64,000 nt of DNA from Gliomastix tumulicola (lineage: Eukaryota; Ascomycota; Sordariomycetes; Hypocreales; Bionectriaceae), in contig BCHX01000003.1 of assembly GCA_001599755.1 (NCBI GenBank), forward strand, positions 124,001 through 188,000. The letters run 5' to 3'. A program made the position numbers and the translations under genes. The notes beneath the pieces were generated by a model that searched no databases, was not told the DNA's origin, and was given only the letters and a program-made list of their open reading frames with translations. Shown here piece after piece: positions 47,072-58,951 of this stretch (its first letter is position 1; each line of letters starts with the position of its first letter).

Positions 47072-49704
47072 GTGACTGAGCTGGCGTATGAGTAGATGTA
47101 GAGGCAAGAGTCTGGCAGCCACGGATTGTCAGGAGGGTGGGCAGATGGATGATGAAGGAAGAGAAAGGAAGAGAGAAGTGCCAGCAGACGAGGAGGAAAT
47201 GTGCACATTTAAATAGCCAACGACTGATACGTCCCCCGCAAGAAGGCCGCAAGGCAAAAACTTCGGAGTGTTGGACGTCGAATGCTCTCCGCCTGCTTGT
47301 CTGCCTCGTCATACCTCAGATTGCTGGAGGGAGCAGCTGCAGCCAATAAGCTGAGATGTCGTGCCGCTTTTACTGGGGTCTGGTGCCTTCTGCCTGCTGG
47401 CGGGACTTGGAGAATCTTTGATCTGAGTGAGTCACGATTGCCAACAAAAGCATCTGAAACCCCTCGGGATATTTTTTTAACGGTCTTTCTGCTTATGTGA
47501 ATTGATTCTTGTTCAATTCAATCGACTGATTCTAGCGAAAGGTCTCATTTTCAGCCCTCGGCGTCAGCTTAGGGAAGCGGATATGCCACGCACGCAGCAG
47601 TGCTGACGGTCGCACAACAAGCCTTCGTTCGGACAGCCTGCATTTCCATTGGCATTCCCGCCTCATTGGCCGTGAAGAAACCGAAAAATTGGAGGCCTGC
47701 GAAGGATACGATTGCTCTTCCCAGAAAAGTGAGGCGAGGTGCATGCTCTCTCGGCAGAAAGGGGGGCCAATGTCGCATTTACCCACCAATTCGACCAACA
47801 CTTGCATATCCAGGCGCGTCAAGGCAATGCGAACCACGCGCGGTGGGAAACCTGGCAGAATTTCACTAATCGCCGTCCTCGGGAGACCTTCCGGATTTGT
47901 GGGCGAGGGCTGCAGAACAACCGCACGCTATGCAAGGCCCAACATCATCTACAGCGCCATGGAGAATACGTGCATGTGATATCTCTTCCAATTCGTTGCC
48001 TTCATGGAGCTGCTTGGCGATGCTCGCTTAAAGACCGATAAAACATCCTGCAATCCGTCGCTCCAGGGCACAAATGTCACCTCCAGCGTGACGGCGATAG
48101 CGATGACCATGACGGCCACGAACCTCGAAGTGACCAAGACCTCTCGCCGCTCTTAACACCGCCCCAGAGATTGCGCATACCTTGACTCCAGGCGGGATGC
48201 ACAATCACCTGTCGCGCCGGATCGCATAATCACTAACGTTTCTTGGGGTGAGCCTGCACCTCAATGCCTCCGCCTAAGCATCCAACATCGGGCGGGTGAC
48301 GCGTCCCACATTCTCAATATATGATACCGAACTTCTTGAGAGCTTCACCACTTTCCCTTTTTCCCTGGTCCCGGGCTTCATCACTGCTCTGGTTTGTTAG
48401 ATCTCAAGCAAGCATAGGAGCACCCGTAGTCAGGTTAGAATGACCGTGAAGGCCAAGATGCATTGAACGTACCTGGCTCGAATGCCAATCTTGGGATAAA
48501 ATGCAGCCATTACCGCCTGTATGCAAGAATCTAAGGCTAAAGCTCTTACCTCATGTATCGTACAGATAAATAAATCAAGGCTGAGGATTTTCAAGGGCGA
48601 ATTAGTCTGCTGTCATTTGTGTCGAGGTCTGGATCATCTCCAGGACCAGTGCGTTTCTGTTTTGCGATCACTCGCCTCGATTTTCTGGCATCTGAGCTGC
48701 ATAATACGTCGATGATAAGTTAGTCTAGCTCAGGCATTCCCGCTTTGAGGGCCTTCTTCAAGCAGTGGTCCTGCAGGGCACGAGTGAGCAATGAGTACAC
48801 AAGGACTTCGCTCCTTGGACCTTACCAGGCGAGGCCCAGAACATTTGTATACCTCTGATTCAATGTAGATTCTACCATCCTTCATTGGACCTTTCGATCA
48901 AGCTTTGGACTGTAGAGTGCCTCATTGACGCTCGAGAGGGGGACCAACACAGCCAGCCCGGATGTCGGCATCCCACCAGACTCCCGTTGGCCTGCTCACT
49001 CCGGACGGCTGGACGTCCAAATTTCTTCTCAAAATGTGCTCGCATTGCAAGTGATGAGCTGCCAACTGCCCCACCTATCACTTTGTTTACAGCGACCTGG
49101 CATCCGTGAAATTTCTCCCCGGTCAACTCTTCCAAATTTCAGTCCTGCGTTTCAATCATCATCGTCTGCTTCGTTCGTCAGCCTCTTTCGTATGCGTTTT
49201 CTTCCAGATAGTTCCTCCTTACAAGCCTCCTGACAGCAAGCACTTCTGCATTCTCTGCCACGTCTTTGATCCCACCGTCGTTCTCTTCGCAAGCTTCCAC
49301 ATCTCTGACTCTACGTCGGGTGCCTTCTCTCACCTCTCGTTTCTTGCCTCACTTCTCGTTTCTTCCCTCACATCTCTATTCTTGACTCTCGCCTCTACCC
49401 GCTACCCGCTACCCTCTACCCTCGACTGTCGACTGTCGACTCTTCTCGACTCCCAACTCTACTCTCGACTCCCGTCTCTACTCTCGCCTCACGTCTTCCA
49501 CCTCTCGTTTCTTCCCTCTCATCCCTCGCCTCTTCTCTCCACTCTCGCCTCTTACCTCACGTCGCGTTCATTCTATCGCCTCGTGCCTCTTCTCGCGTCT
49601 CTCGCTCGTCACTCCGCGACATTTCTCCTCACTCGCGTCACGCATCTCGCATCTCGCATCGTCTCGCTTTCTCCCCGTTCCAACACCTCTCTCGTCCCGC
49701 CAAC
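47072..49704. other. Gene-poor stretch, 2.6 kb, ending in a CT-rich leader
   Basis: No gene is supported. On the minus strand, fragments at about 48065-48137 (VAVMVIAIAVTLEVTF) and 47640-47720 are hydrophobic but frame-broken and may be membrane-protein relics. From about 49140 to 49690 the plus strand is strongly pyrimidine-rich with imperfect CTCTCGACTC/CTCGTTTC repeats, probably the leader and core promoter of the gene at 49705; the long open frame there is a compositional artefact. Confidence 0.5.
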
Positions 49705-51110
49705 ATGTCCCACGCCGAGCCAAGCACTCCTCGAGCCTCGTCTCCTCCTGGCACCAAGCTAGCTCCCACCCAAAAGCTTCCCCAGGAGGTTCTCCTGGTG
49801 ATATTCGAGAACTTTTGCAGCCACTGCGAGAGCAGTGAGGAATGCATCTGCAATGACCACGACACCGTGCCTTATGTCATGGCAAAGGCAAGACGCGATC
49901 GACAACAGCTGCTCAACCTCGCAATGACCTGCCGCGAGTTCCAACCCGCCGCGCTCCAAGTCCTGTACCACGCTCCAAGCCTGGACAAGCTCCGCCTCCC
50001 AAGAATCCCTCGCCCCCCGCGAACCATGCCTCCGGCCGTCGCCTCTAGTCTGCTCGACTTTTTCTGGGCCTCGCTTTCCTTCGCCCCCTACGTCAAGAAA
50101 TTCGTCTTCCGCACCACCGACAGGGCTCCCGAGGGGCTCGAGATTCCCACCCTGGGCGCCCAGCTGGCCATGTTCCCCAACCTCGAGGAAGCCCACGTCA
50201 AGATCAGCTTCGACGACGGTGTCCACCTGCCCGCAGGTGTCCAGCTCCAGCATCTGAGGCGCGCCTTGATCGCGGGGGTCCCCGAATTTGCGAGCCTGGA
50301 AGGCGCATGGGACCTACTGGAGAGGGCCAGCGGATCACTCGATCTGCTGACCCTGACGTACATCTCCGTCTCCGTGCCGGCCCTGCCCTGCCAGAACGTG
50401 ACGACCCTCCATCTGAGGGACGTCGTGGTCGAGAAGCCGGCCCTCGTCTCCCTCTTCCGGCGGAGCTTCCCCAGGCTCCAGACCCTGTCATGGCACAACA
50501 GCACCATGACGAGCTCGCCCGCCGCCTACGACGACCGCGCCACGTGGGGCATCTTCGAGGCCATCGTCGGCCTCAAGGACACCCTGGTCCACCTGGACCT
50601 GATCGGGGGCCGGCTGAGCTTCGCCGAGGCGGCCATGTGGCTGCCTCGGATGACGGCGCTGCAGGCGCTGAGCCTGCCCGACCGCTGGTCGTGGTCGGAG
50701 CTTGTCGTCGCCGGCGGCATGGCGGAGGACGATCCGGGTAAGTTTTTTTTTTCTTTCTTTCTTTTTTTAAGTATCCTTCCGGAAAGCCAACCATCATCCC
50801 CTACACCCACGAAACTAACACTTCTCACACAGCCATCCTCGAGGAAATGCGGCCCAAGTGGCGCGACGTGCTGCCGACGTCGCTCGTGGCCCTGCGCCTC
50901 CCCAGCGCGCTCCCGCACGGCGGCGACTTCCTGGCGGGCAGGTGGGAGACCCGCCTGCCCGGTCTTCGGCTCCTCGTCCTGGGCCGGAACGCGCATTCCG
51001 GGGCGGTGGCCGGGCATTTTGCCGCCTGCTTCCGGGAGGGCCAGGTTTCGGTCCTGCGGGAGTGTGTGCCTCGGGAGGCGCATCGCCCGCCATTTATCGG
51101 CCTGGACTGA
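49705..51110 (+). CDS. F-box-like protein, paralogue of the 41572-42729 gene
   Basis: Two exons (49705-50737, 50833-51110), 436 aa. The intron starts GTAAGT and continues into a T-rich run. The N-terminal KLPQEVLLVIFENFCSHCE reads as an F-box start and shares the EN-x-C-x-HC pattern with the gene at 41572. LLNLAMTCREFQPAALQVLYHAP then corresponds to the F-box helices. Leucine-rich segments follow (LRRALIAGVPEFASLEG, VTTLHLRDVVVEKPALVSLF, LVHLDLIGGRLSF). The family presumably presents substrates to an SCF ligase. A 22-bp minisatellite starts six bases after the stop. Confidence 0.8.
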
Positions 51111-51116
51111 AGGGGG

Positions 51117-51204
51117 TGGGTGCGTTCGGGTGGTGGCTTTGGGTGTTTTCGGGCGGTGGTTTGGGTGTCTTCGGGCGGTGGTTTGGGTGCCTTCGGGCGG
51201 TGGT
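51117..51204 (+). repeat. 22-bp minisatellite, four units
   Basis: Four tandem copies of a unit like TTGGGTGTCTTCGGGCGGTG plus two bases, differing at one to four positions, starting just after the F-box gene stop and so probably in its 3' UTR. Confidence 0.85.
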
Positions 51205-53438
51205 TTTCCGTTCGAGTAGAGGAACTGTACGTAGACGAGAATGACACCATGTTGGAGTACAAGCAGTGAAACCCTATCCGGACGTATATCATTGTGCGAG
51301 TGAGGGCAACCTAACAAAAGGCCACTCGTTCAAGACGCGGTGGTGGTGGTGACATTTGACTGGCACCGTGCCCACTTTGTCCCTGCCCAGGCTGCGTTCC
51401 GGGCGCCTTCAGGGATGCTCGACCCCATTCACTACGCAGCCGGCCACACTGGCAAAGATGAAGATAACTTTGCCAACATCCTGAAGGAGATGAGACACAT
51501 GCGTCTTTCCAAGTGTATTCGCAACGGGACGCCTCCAGCATCTCTTCATCTCGTGCTGGGACGACGACACTCAGGAATGGGAGGCTTACAAGCCTCTGTT
51601 CAACGGAGTGAGGGATGCTGCCTCTGTTGATTTCGGCCCGTAGTGGCTTGAGTGGAAGACTGTTGCCATGGCGGCATGTCAATTACATGTTAAGCAGGAG
51701 AAATCCGCTGAGCATCCGGCCTCTGTGTCCAGGCTTGGGAATGATGATGGGCCGGAGGCGATTTGGTCCAGCAACATGTCTACCCTAAAGGATTGCTGCA
51801 TCAGGCTCGGGGTTTTGATGATGTTTGAATGCTGGACGTCCAACTCAAACCACCATATCAAAGGAAATGCCATGCGGCCTGGATTCTACTTTGTGATTCA
51901 ATGGAATGTTCGTTTGATAGTGAGGATAAGACGTCTGCGCAGTCTAGATTGAAGTCACGACTCCCTAAATGTACGCGAATGGATTGACACTTCAAGGATC
52001 ATCACCTGGTGGCTCCAAGACATCACTGTTGAACGCGCGCACTTGAAAAAAGAGGAAGACTTTGCGAAAACTAATGATCTAGAGTGCGAATGCATGCATA
52101 TTCTTAATGAATATTCTCGCTTTACCCTCATCAAGAGACAAAGTAAAAAGGCAGGGAGACACAGACAGGTGGATCTGAACTCAAGAATGAGTTGGGCGGA
52201 CCTTCCTTATTCCGTGGCTGGACAGACCCCACTCCCAACCTCAAATTTGTCCATCTCACGACACTCCGCAGACATCAACCGACCTCGTTCCTAAATACTC
52301 CAGACCACCAAGATGTCGCAACATTAATGTTGACAGCTGTCGTGCTTCTTTCCCACGATCTGATTGTGTATCGCAATTTTTGGGCGAGTGAAACACTCTG
52401 GGAGCCTGATGCGGCACCGTCCATTCGGCTGACGCGGGATTTCCTGTCCACCACTTGACGCCGAACCTCTGCCTGCCACTCAGCCGGAACGTGAGCATCT
52501 TAGGGTCTCTGCTTTTCCGCATAGGATGCTCTTGATTAGGCAAACCCTTGCATCATGTTTGGGGTCTTGGGAGAGTCGGGGTTGGGCGCGGCACGATGTT
52601 GTCTGGTCTGGTGAGGTTGGGTGCTTGAGTCGGTCTGCGCGACACGCCCCCACACCTCAGCATTGCAATTGAGATATTCTCGCCGGCGCGTGCATCACAA
52701 GTGCTGCCGGCTATCGAAAAAAGTCAGAAGGATCACCCCCGAGATGCTCAGGCCTCATCGCTGATCATCTGATCTTGTGTCGGCTGCGCTGCGTTGGGTT
52801 TGGGGGGATGGCTCGCTCGCCGTATTCGCTGGTCAATGCCCAACCTCTCCCCGGGGAGGGTTTATAAGCCTAAACAAGTGAGCCAGATTCTAACCGGATC
52901 GACTGGACCGCCTGACGAACGGTCCTTGCCATAGTGGCATCTGGCCTCACCTCAACTTGACTTCGGTCCTGCAGTGGCTGTCGCTGTTGTGCGTTAAGTT
53001 TGAGTGTGATCGACCCGACGACAAAGCCCTCGAGTTCGAATCCAGCCAAATTCAAGAAGATTTTCGACAAAACCGACGACAAACCGAGCGACAAGGATGT
53101 AGGGGCCGCCCCCGAACCTTTTGCTGTTTTTTTCTACTGAATCTTTTTTGCTCTGGTTGTGTTTATGCGTGATAACTTTACTGATTGTGTTTTCTATCGC
53201 GTGAAAAGCGCGCCATGTGGCTGCTTTATCTTCTCGCTGTGATTTTTCTTATTCTAGAGTGCCAGCCATCTTCGTGATAGATGGGATGGGGCGCGACGGA
53301 AGGCCTTGTTTTGGGGATATTCCCACTAATGCAGCAGCGACTGTGCTGTGGCCTATTTTCTCATCTTACCTACGCCACACCACACTCATGATATCGATGC
53401 CTTTCTGAAAGACTTGGCCACCATCCATCACTAAAGCT
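51205..53438. other. Gene-poor stretch, 2.2 kb
   Basis: Only short unrelated frames. Near 51340-51640 two overlapping plus-strand frames look weakly coding (DWHRAHFVPAQAAF, then WDDDTQEWEAYKPL in another frame) and may be a decayed exon. Nothing firm enough to call. Confidence 0.45.
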
Positions 53439-54645
53439 CTACCTCCATGCCGGGTCGTGCGTCGACAGTGGTCCCTTGTGAGGCTTGATAGCCCTCGTCT
53501 CCTCGACGTAGTCGAAATTCCCAAACCGCTGCGTAAAGACTACATCCGCCGGCCCCCTGGGAATGCTGCCTCCTCCGAGAAAATCATAGGGGAAGCCAAC
53601 CTCAAAGCCGGACGCACCGTCAATCTCCCTCATCTCTGCCTGGCTGAGCTCCAAGTTGAGCGCCTCGATCTTGCCCTGCAGGTGCTCGATCTTGCGCCCG
53701 CCGACGATGGGGAAGATATGCGGTGCCTTCTGCATTAGCCATGCCAGGGCGAGGCTAGTCATGGGCACGTCTTTGCGCGTGGCCATGCTCTCTAGGACGT
53801 CAACGACGGCTCCCTCTCGCCACGAGCGGACGTCCATCGTCCTTCCAGATCCCCCACGCTGGCTCTTGGGCTTTAGGTATCCTCCACTGAGCGCACCCTA
53901 GACAGCCATGCTCATGCCCTGATCCGCGCACATGGGAACAATTTCCCTCTCAAAATCCCTACTCGTCACATTCCATCGGCCGTGGTACACGCTGAACCCT
54001 CTCAGACCATGATGCTTGGCGTACGAGTTGCACTTCACAACCCACCATGCAGGAGCATCCGACACTCCCAGGTACAGGACACGGCGGTCTTGCACCAGGA
54101 CGTTCAAGCTCTGCATGAGCTCCTCGACGGCGGTGGTCATGTCCCAGTAGTGCACATAAAGGAGATCGATATAGCTTGTCTGGAGTTTCTTCAAGCTGGC
54201 TTCGACCGAGAGGTGGAGGGACTTGGTTCCAGAGCCGCCAAAGTTGCTCTGGATCTTCGTCGGCTCGGAGAAGACCTTGTATCCTGAGGTGAACTTGGTG
54301 GCGATGACCATCTCATCTCGGACGTTTCTCTCTGTCAGCCATTCGCCAAGCCAGATTTCAGACTCCTCGCCCTGATACATGTTTGCACTGGACTGGGTCA
54401 GACGCGGCTCTGAGGGGCTGGACAGTGGCACTCACGTATCGATGAAGTTTCCTCCTTGACTGTAGAAGTGGTCCAGCATCTTGAAGGATGTCTCCTTGCT
54501 GCACTCGCCCAGGAAGCTCTTCCAAGCCTCTCCGAAGTTCATCGCACCGAGACATAGGGGACTGACATATACGGACGCCGTAGGGGAGAGAAGCCGGTGC
54601 CGGCCGAGGACAGACTTTGGCGGGGGGGCAAGGAGGGGTCGTCAT
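53439..54645 (-). pseudogene. Aldo-keto reductase (aryl-alcohol dehydrogenase type) pseudogene
   Basis: Exons 54436-54645 and 53439-54387 with a 48-nt intron. The AKR fold is clear: VSPLCLGAMNFGEAW, NFIDTANMYQG (catalytic Asp and Tyr), VIATKFTSG (Lys), IDLLYVHYWDM (His), FSVYHGRWNV, then IFPIVGGRKIEHLQ near the end. Two lesions are visible. First, the ATG at 54645 is out of frame with the family N-terminus; the frames would agree if the seven-C run (54622-54628) were one base shorter. Second, TAG at 53898-53900 stands where the family has Trp in the GM-x-x-x-PWGALxGG motif; the same frame continues with GALSGGYLKPK and a normal C-terminus. The family reduces aldehydes with NADPH. As it stands no full-length enzyme can be made. 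Confidence 0.82.
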
Positions 54646-55061
54646 GGTTGCGTTGTTCGACGGACTTATGTATCGATACCTGTCATGCCTTCAAAAGGAT
54701 GGCAGTTGCCGATTCCTGCCGGCTTCCACCACCAGTACATATCGTGTATACATTTATACGCATTTCTCATGGCTTGCTTCCTCGGGCCTTCCAGGATAGA
54801 TACCTTGGCCTTCGTCATAATGAGCTCATGGAAGAGCATGGGATTGTGACTTGCGATCTCTACTCGAAGTGTTGATCAGATTGATGCCAAGCCCTTCCTG
54901 CATACCGATCCGAGACTCCTCCGAGACTCCACTTTGCAGTTTAAACAAAAGTAGACCTATTCCTTGCTATTGAGCAGTTCGTAGCGCTGCCACGGACTAG
55001 ACGCATGCTGAAGTTGAGCGCGTATTATGAGGTGGAACAGCACGCATGATTAGCCGATGGA
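54646..55061. other. Flank between pseudogene and AT block
   Basis: About 420 bp of ordinary composition that ends abruptly at the A+T block. No gene. Confidence 0.5.
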
Positions 55062-55167
55062 GAGCCCTAGCTCTATATATACTAAATATATATATAATTA
55101 ATATATTATTTTATTTATAATAATTTAAGGCTTTTATAATATATTAAAGGCTATATAATACTATAAT
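55062..55167 (+). repeat. Left terminal direct repeat of the AT block
   Basis: Begins GAGCCCTAGCTCTATATATA and aligns without gaps to 58558-58663. This is the more A+T-converted copy. Confidence 0.85.
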
Positions 55168-55806
55168 TATAAGCCTAAGTAAATATAATACTTTATAATT
55201 ATTATTTATATATATAAGAAAAGAATCTCTTATATAGTAATTCCTTTATTATTCCTTAAAATTCTTAATTTAATAATATATTATTTAAAAATAACTCTTT
55301 AAAAATATAAAAACTATTTAAAATATTAATTATAAATAATATTCTTTTTTTTATATATTTAAATATTAATAAAAAATTTAAAATAATTTAATAATAATTT
55401 TATTAATATAAATCTTTAAAAATTATATATAATTAATTATTAATTTAAATAAATTAAATAATATATTTAAAAATTACTTAAATTTAAAATTAAAATTAAT
55501 AAATAAAGTAATTAAAGAGTTTATTATTAAAAAATTAAATTATATAAATAAACTTATAATTATAAAGATTTTATATATAATAACTTTAATATAAAATATT
55601 AATATAAATAAGAAAATTAAATATAATAAAAAATATATTTATTTATAAATTATTAAGAATTAAATAAATAAAATTATTAATTTTAATTATTTTTTTAATT
55701 ATTTTCTTAATTATTTTAGAGATTATAATAAAAATAATTATTAAAAATATATAATAGATTATTAATAAAATAAGTAACTAGGTAGAGATAATTATATATA
55801 AAGACT

Positions 55807-55850
55807 AAAGCTTACTTTCTTCTTATATAATAGGAGAAAGTAAGAGCTTT
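55807..55850. repeat. Inverted repeat (hairpin) inside the AT block
   Basis: Arms TTACTTTCT (55812-55820) and AGAAAGTAA (55835-55843), extended outwards by AAAGC/GCTTT with a two-base bulge. One of the few stretches retaining G and C here. Confidence 0.6.
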
Positions 55851-58557
55851 ATATAAAAAATATAAAGCTTTATTTATAACTAGCTTTTATTCTTTTACCT
55901 TTTATTTTATTTCATTATTTAGTGCCTTTTATTCTATACCTATTATTATATTATAGGTTACATGTGTTTAGAGGTTCCCTTTTAACTTAGAGGGTTATTA
56001 TAATACTTTAAGAAAGTTTCTTATAAGTTTAAAAATACTCTTTAATTATAATATAAGAAGCTATTTTATATATTTATAAAGAGATATAACTTAATTATTA
56101 ATAATAAAAAGCTTTATTTAATTTATTTTTAAATATATAATATATTTATAATTTATTTTATAAATAATATTAAAGTTTTATTTAAAATAAAAAAAATATT
56201 ATATAAATAAAATAATCTTTAAATTTAAATAAATTTATAAAATTTATAAAAAAAAGTAATTTAATTAATTCTTAAGTATTAAAATCTTAAGAGATTAAGA
56301 AATTAAGTAGATTTATTTTAATTATTAAAATTATATAAAGAAGATTATAAATAAGTTTAAAGTTAATTAAGTAAAAGGTTATTAGTAATATTACTACTTA
56401 TAGTAAATTTTAAGTATTATAAGGGTATATTAATAAAGTAAAATATTAAGTTATATTAAGAGATAATAAAATTAATATTATATATTAAAATTATAATTTA
56501 AATTAATATAATATATATAACTATAAAGTTATTATAGTATTTAATAAATTTAAAACTTAATTACTTATATTAAATTTATTAACTACTTTATTATTTATAT
56601 ATTATTAATAGTATTAATTTAAAATATAATATAAAGAAGGAAGTATATATACTTTATATTACCTTTAATACTTTATTTAATAATAATATTAAAAGCTAAA
56701 GAAGCTTATAAAGTTATCTAATTATATTTTATAGAGAGTTTATTATATAAAAAGTAATTTAATAATTTATTATTTTAATATTAATAATAAAAGTAAGGTT
56801 TATAAGACTTTTAAAGTTTTTAAAAAAAGAAGTTATTTTCTAGTAATTACTTATAAATTTAAAGCTTATTTTAAATATCTCTTAAAAGCTATTTTATATT
56901 AATTAATAAGCTATTTATCTAGTTATAAAAGAGAATAAATAAGTAAATATATAACTATAGTATATTAATATATATAATATATAGTTATATTAAGAATATA
57001 AGTATAATATATTTTATATAATTTACTTACTTATAATAAAAATATTTATTAATATATTTATAAAGAGTTTAAATTAATAAAAATTTAAATACTTTAAAAA
57101 TTTAATTAATTTTAAAAGTATTAAGAGAATTAGAGAAGTACTTTAAATTAAAAGAATCTCTAAAGGGATTAGTTATTTAAATACTTTAAATTTAATATTA
57201 AAATTAATACTTAAAAATTTAAAGAACTTATAAAGAGATTTAAAAATTAAATTAATAACTTAAAAGTTATTATAAGATATTTTAAGTAGTATAAATAAAG
57301 ATAAAAAATTAAAATAATATTATAAAAGTTAAGAAATTAATTTTAAAAAGCTAATTAATTAAAAAGTATTTAATATTTATTTAAAGTATTATTAAATTAA
57401 TTAAAATTAAAGTATTTTTATATTAATTATTACTTTAAAGCTAGTTTTTAATTTATTTTTTATTTTTATATTATTTTATATAAAACTAGCTATAATAAAT
57501 ACTTTATACTTTTAAAGCTTATTTATTTTAACTTATAACTCTTTAAATTTCTTTTTTTTATTATAACTTTAATTTTAAAATTAATAAATTTAATATTAAA
57601 GAATTAAATTAATATATAAAATTTAATAACTTTAAACTTATAAATATTATATATATTATTTAAAGTTTTAAGAGTAATATATAAATACTTAAAAATTATA
57701 TAAAATTTAATATATTTTTTATTATTAATTTTATTATTAATATATTAATATTATAAGAGTTTAATATAAAATATATAATATAATAATTAAAGAATAAAAT
57801 ACCTTAATATTTATTAATATTTTAGGTATTTTTAAATATTATAAATATACTTATAAAAAAATAAAAGTAATAATTTAATTTATATTTATTATAATTAAAC
57901 TTTATATTATAAGAGGAGAGGTAAGTTTATTTAAAATAAGAAATCTTTATATATTAATTTAAAAATATTACTTAAATATAATTATAATAAAGCTTAAAAT
58001 AAGAAAAAGAATTTAATAATAATAAAAATTATTTAAAAATAATAAATTAATACTTTAAAATACCTTATAATATATATAAATTAAGTAAAAAAAAAATATA
58101 CTTTATAAAGAGTTAAGGATAAAAAACCCTTTAATTAATTATTAAAGAGAGGTATAAAAGTATTATTAATTATAATAATAAAATACTTTAAAAAAAAAAC
58201 TTAAAAAAAATATATAATAATAATAAAATTAATAATAAAATATAAAAAAAAAGAAATTAAAAAATTAATTATTTTTTATTTTTATAAATTTATAAATTAT
58301 AATATTTATAATAAATAAAATAAAAATATCTTTATTTTATATATTTATTAATTATAAATTTATAACTTTAATTTATAATTAAATACTTTAATTAAAATTA
58401 AAAAAATTATATAAAAATATAATAATATAATTAAAATACTTTTAAATAATTTTACTTAATTAGTTTTACTTAATTAGCTAAAGGCTATTAAGTAGAGGGT
58501 ATATTAAAGTTAAGTATATATTATAAGGTAAAATAGTATATCTAAATAATTAATAAT

Positions 58558-58663
58558 GAGCCTTAGCCCTATATATACTAGATATATATATAATTAATGT
58601 ACTGTTTTATTTATAGTAATTCAAGGCTTTTACAATACATTGAGGGCCGCATAATGCTGTAAT
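58558..58663 (+). repeat. Right terminal direct repeat of the AT block
   Basis: Begins GAGCCTTAGCCCTATATATA. It keeps G/C at sites where the left copy has A/T, so it is closer to the pre-RIP sequence. Confidence 0.85.
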
Positions 58664-58951
58664 GCAGTTTTTGTCTGGCTGGTTCGGTTGGGTCAACCAT
58701 CCTTAAGGCATGGCTGCATGTCAGCTTACGGCGCCGCTCGCCCAGCGTTCATTTAAGCACGACAGGGGACTTTCCAGTCTGACCCCTCATCCCAGGGAAT
58801 TGAAGCCTTCCTCTCGTAGATTCGTGATCCATCATTCCCCTGCTCATGGCCCCGACACTATCGCAACTTTATGTGCTAGCCCCCGTCTCAAACGAATTCC
58901 CACTACTCCGAACGACCCATACAATCCCGAGGCCCTGTAACTCCCACGACG

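Larger units (their letters stand above)
55062..58663. mobile_element. A+T-saturated block, probable RIP-degraded repeat element with terminal direct repeats
   Basis: About 3.6 kb of nearly pure A/T with sharp edges and no open frames on either strand, in a GC-rich genome. The two ends carry a 106-bp direct repeat (55062-55167 and 58558-58663). The copies differ at about 17 sites, all transitions; at 16 of these the left copy has A or T where the right has G or C. That is the signature of repeat-induced point mutation (C:G to T:A). The layout suggests an LTR-type element, but no TG...CA ends, target-site duplication or residual reverse-transcriptase motif can be read, so the class is unproven. 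Confidence 0.75.

Noticed and set aside
49106..49762. Plus-strand open frame of 218 codons before the second F-box-like gene
   Set aside because: It arises from a pyrimidine-rich leader (Ser/Leu/Phe/Pro/Thr only) and overlaps the real start codon in another frame.
47260..51850. GGACGTCC-containing 20-bp similarities near 47270, 49008 and 51832
   Set aside because: Only about 17 of 22 positions agree between copies and the core is a short palindrome; it could be chance.
52975..53060. B-box-like word GTTCGAATCC suggesting a tRNA gene
   Set aside because: No matching A box, acceptor stem or anticodon arm could be folded around it.
55062..58663. Centromere or mitochondrial insertion as the source of the AT block
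   Set aside because: Too short and too sharply bounded for a fungal centromere; no mitochondrial gene or tRNA is visible, and the terminal repeats with transition-only differences fit RIP better.
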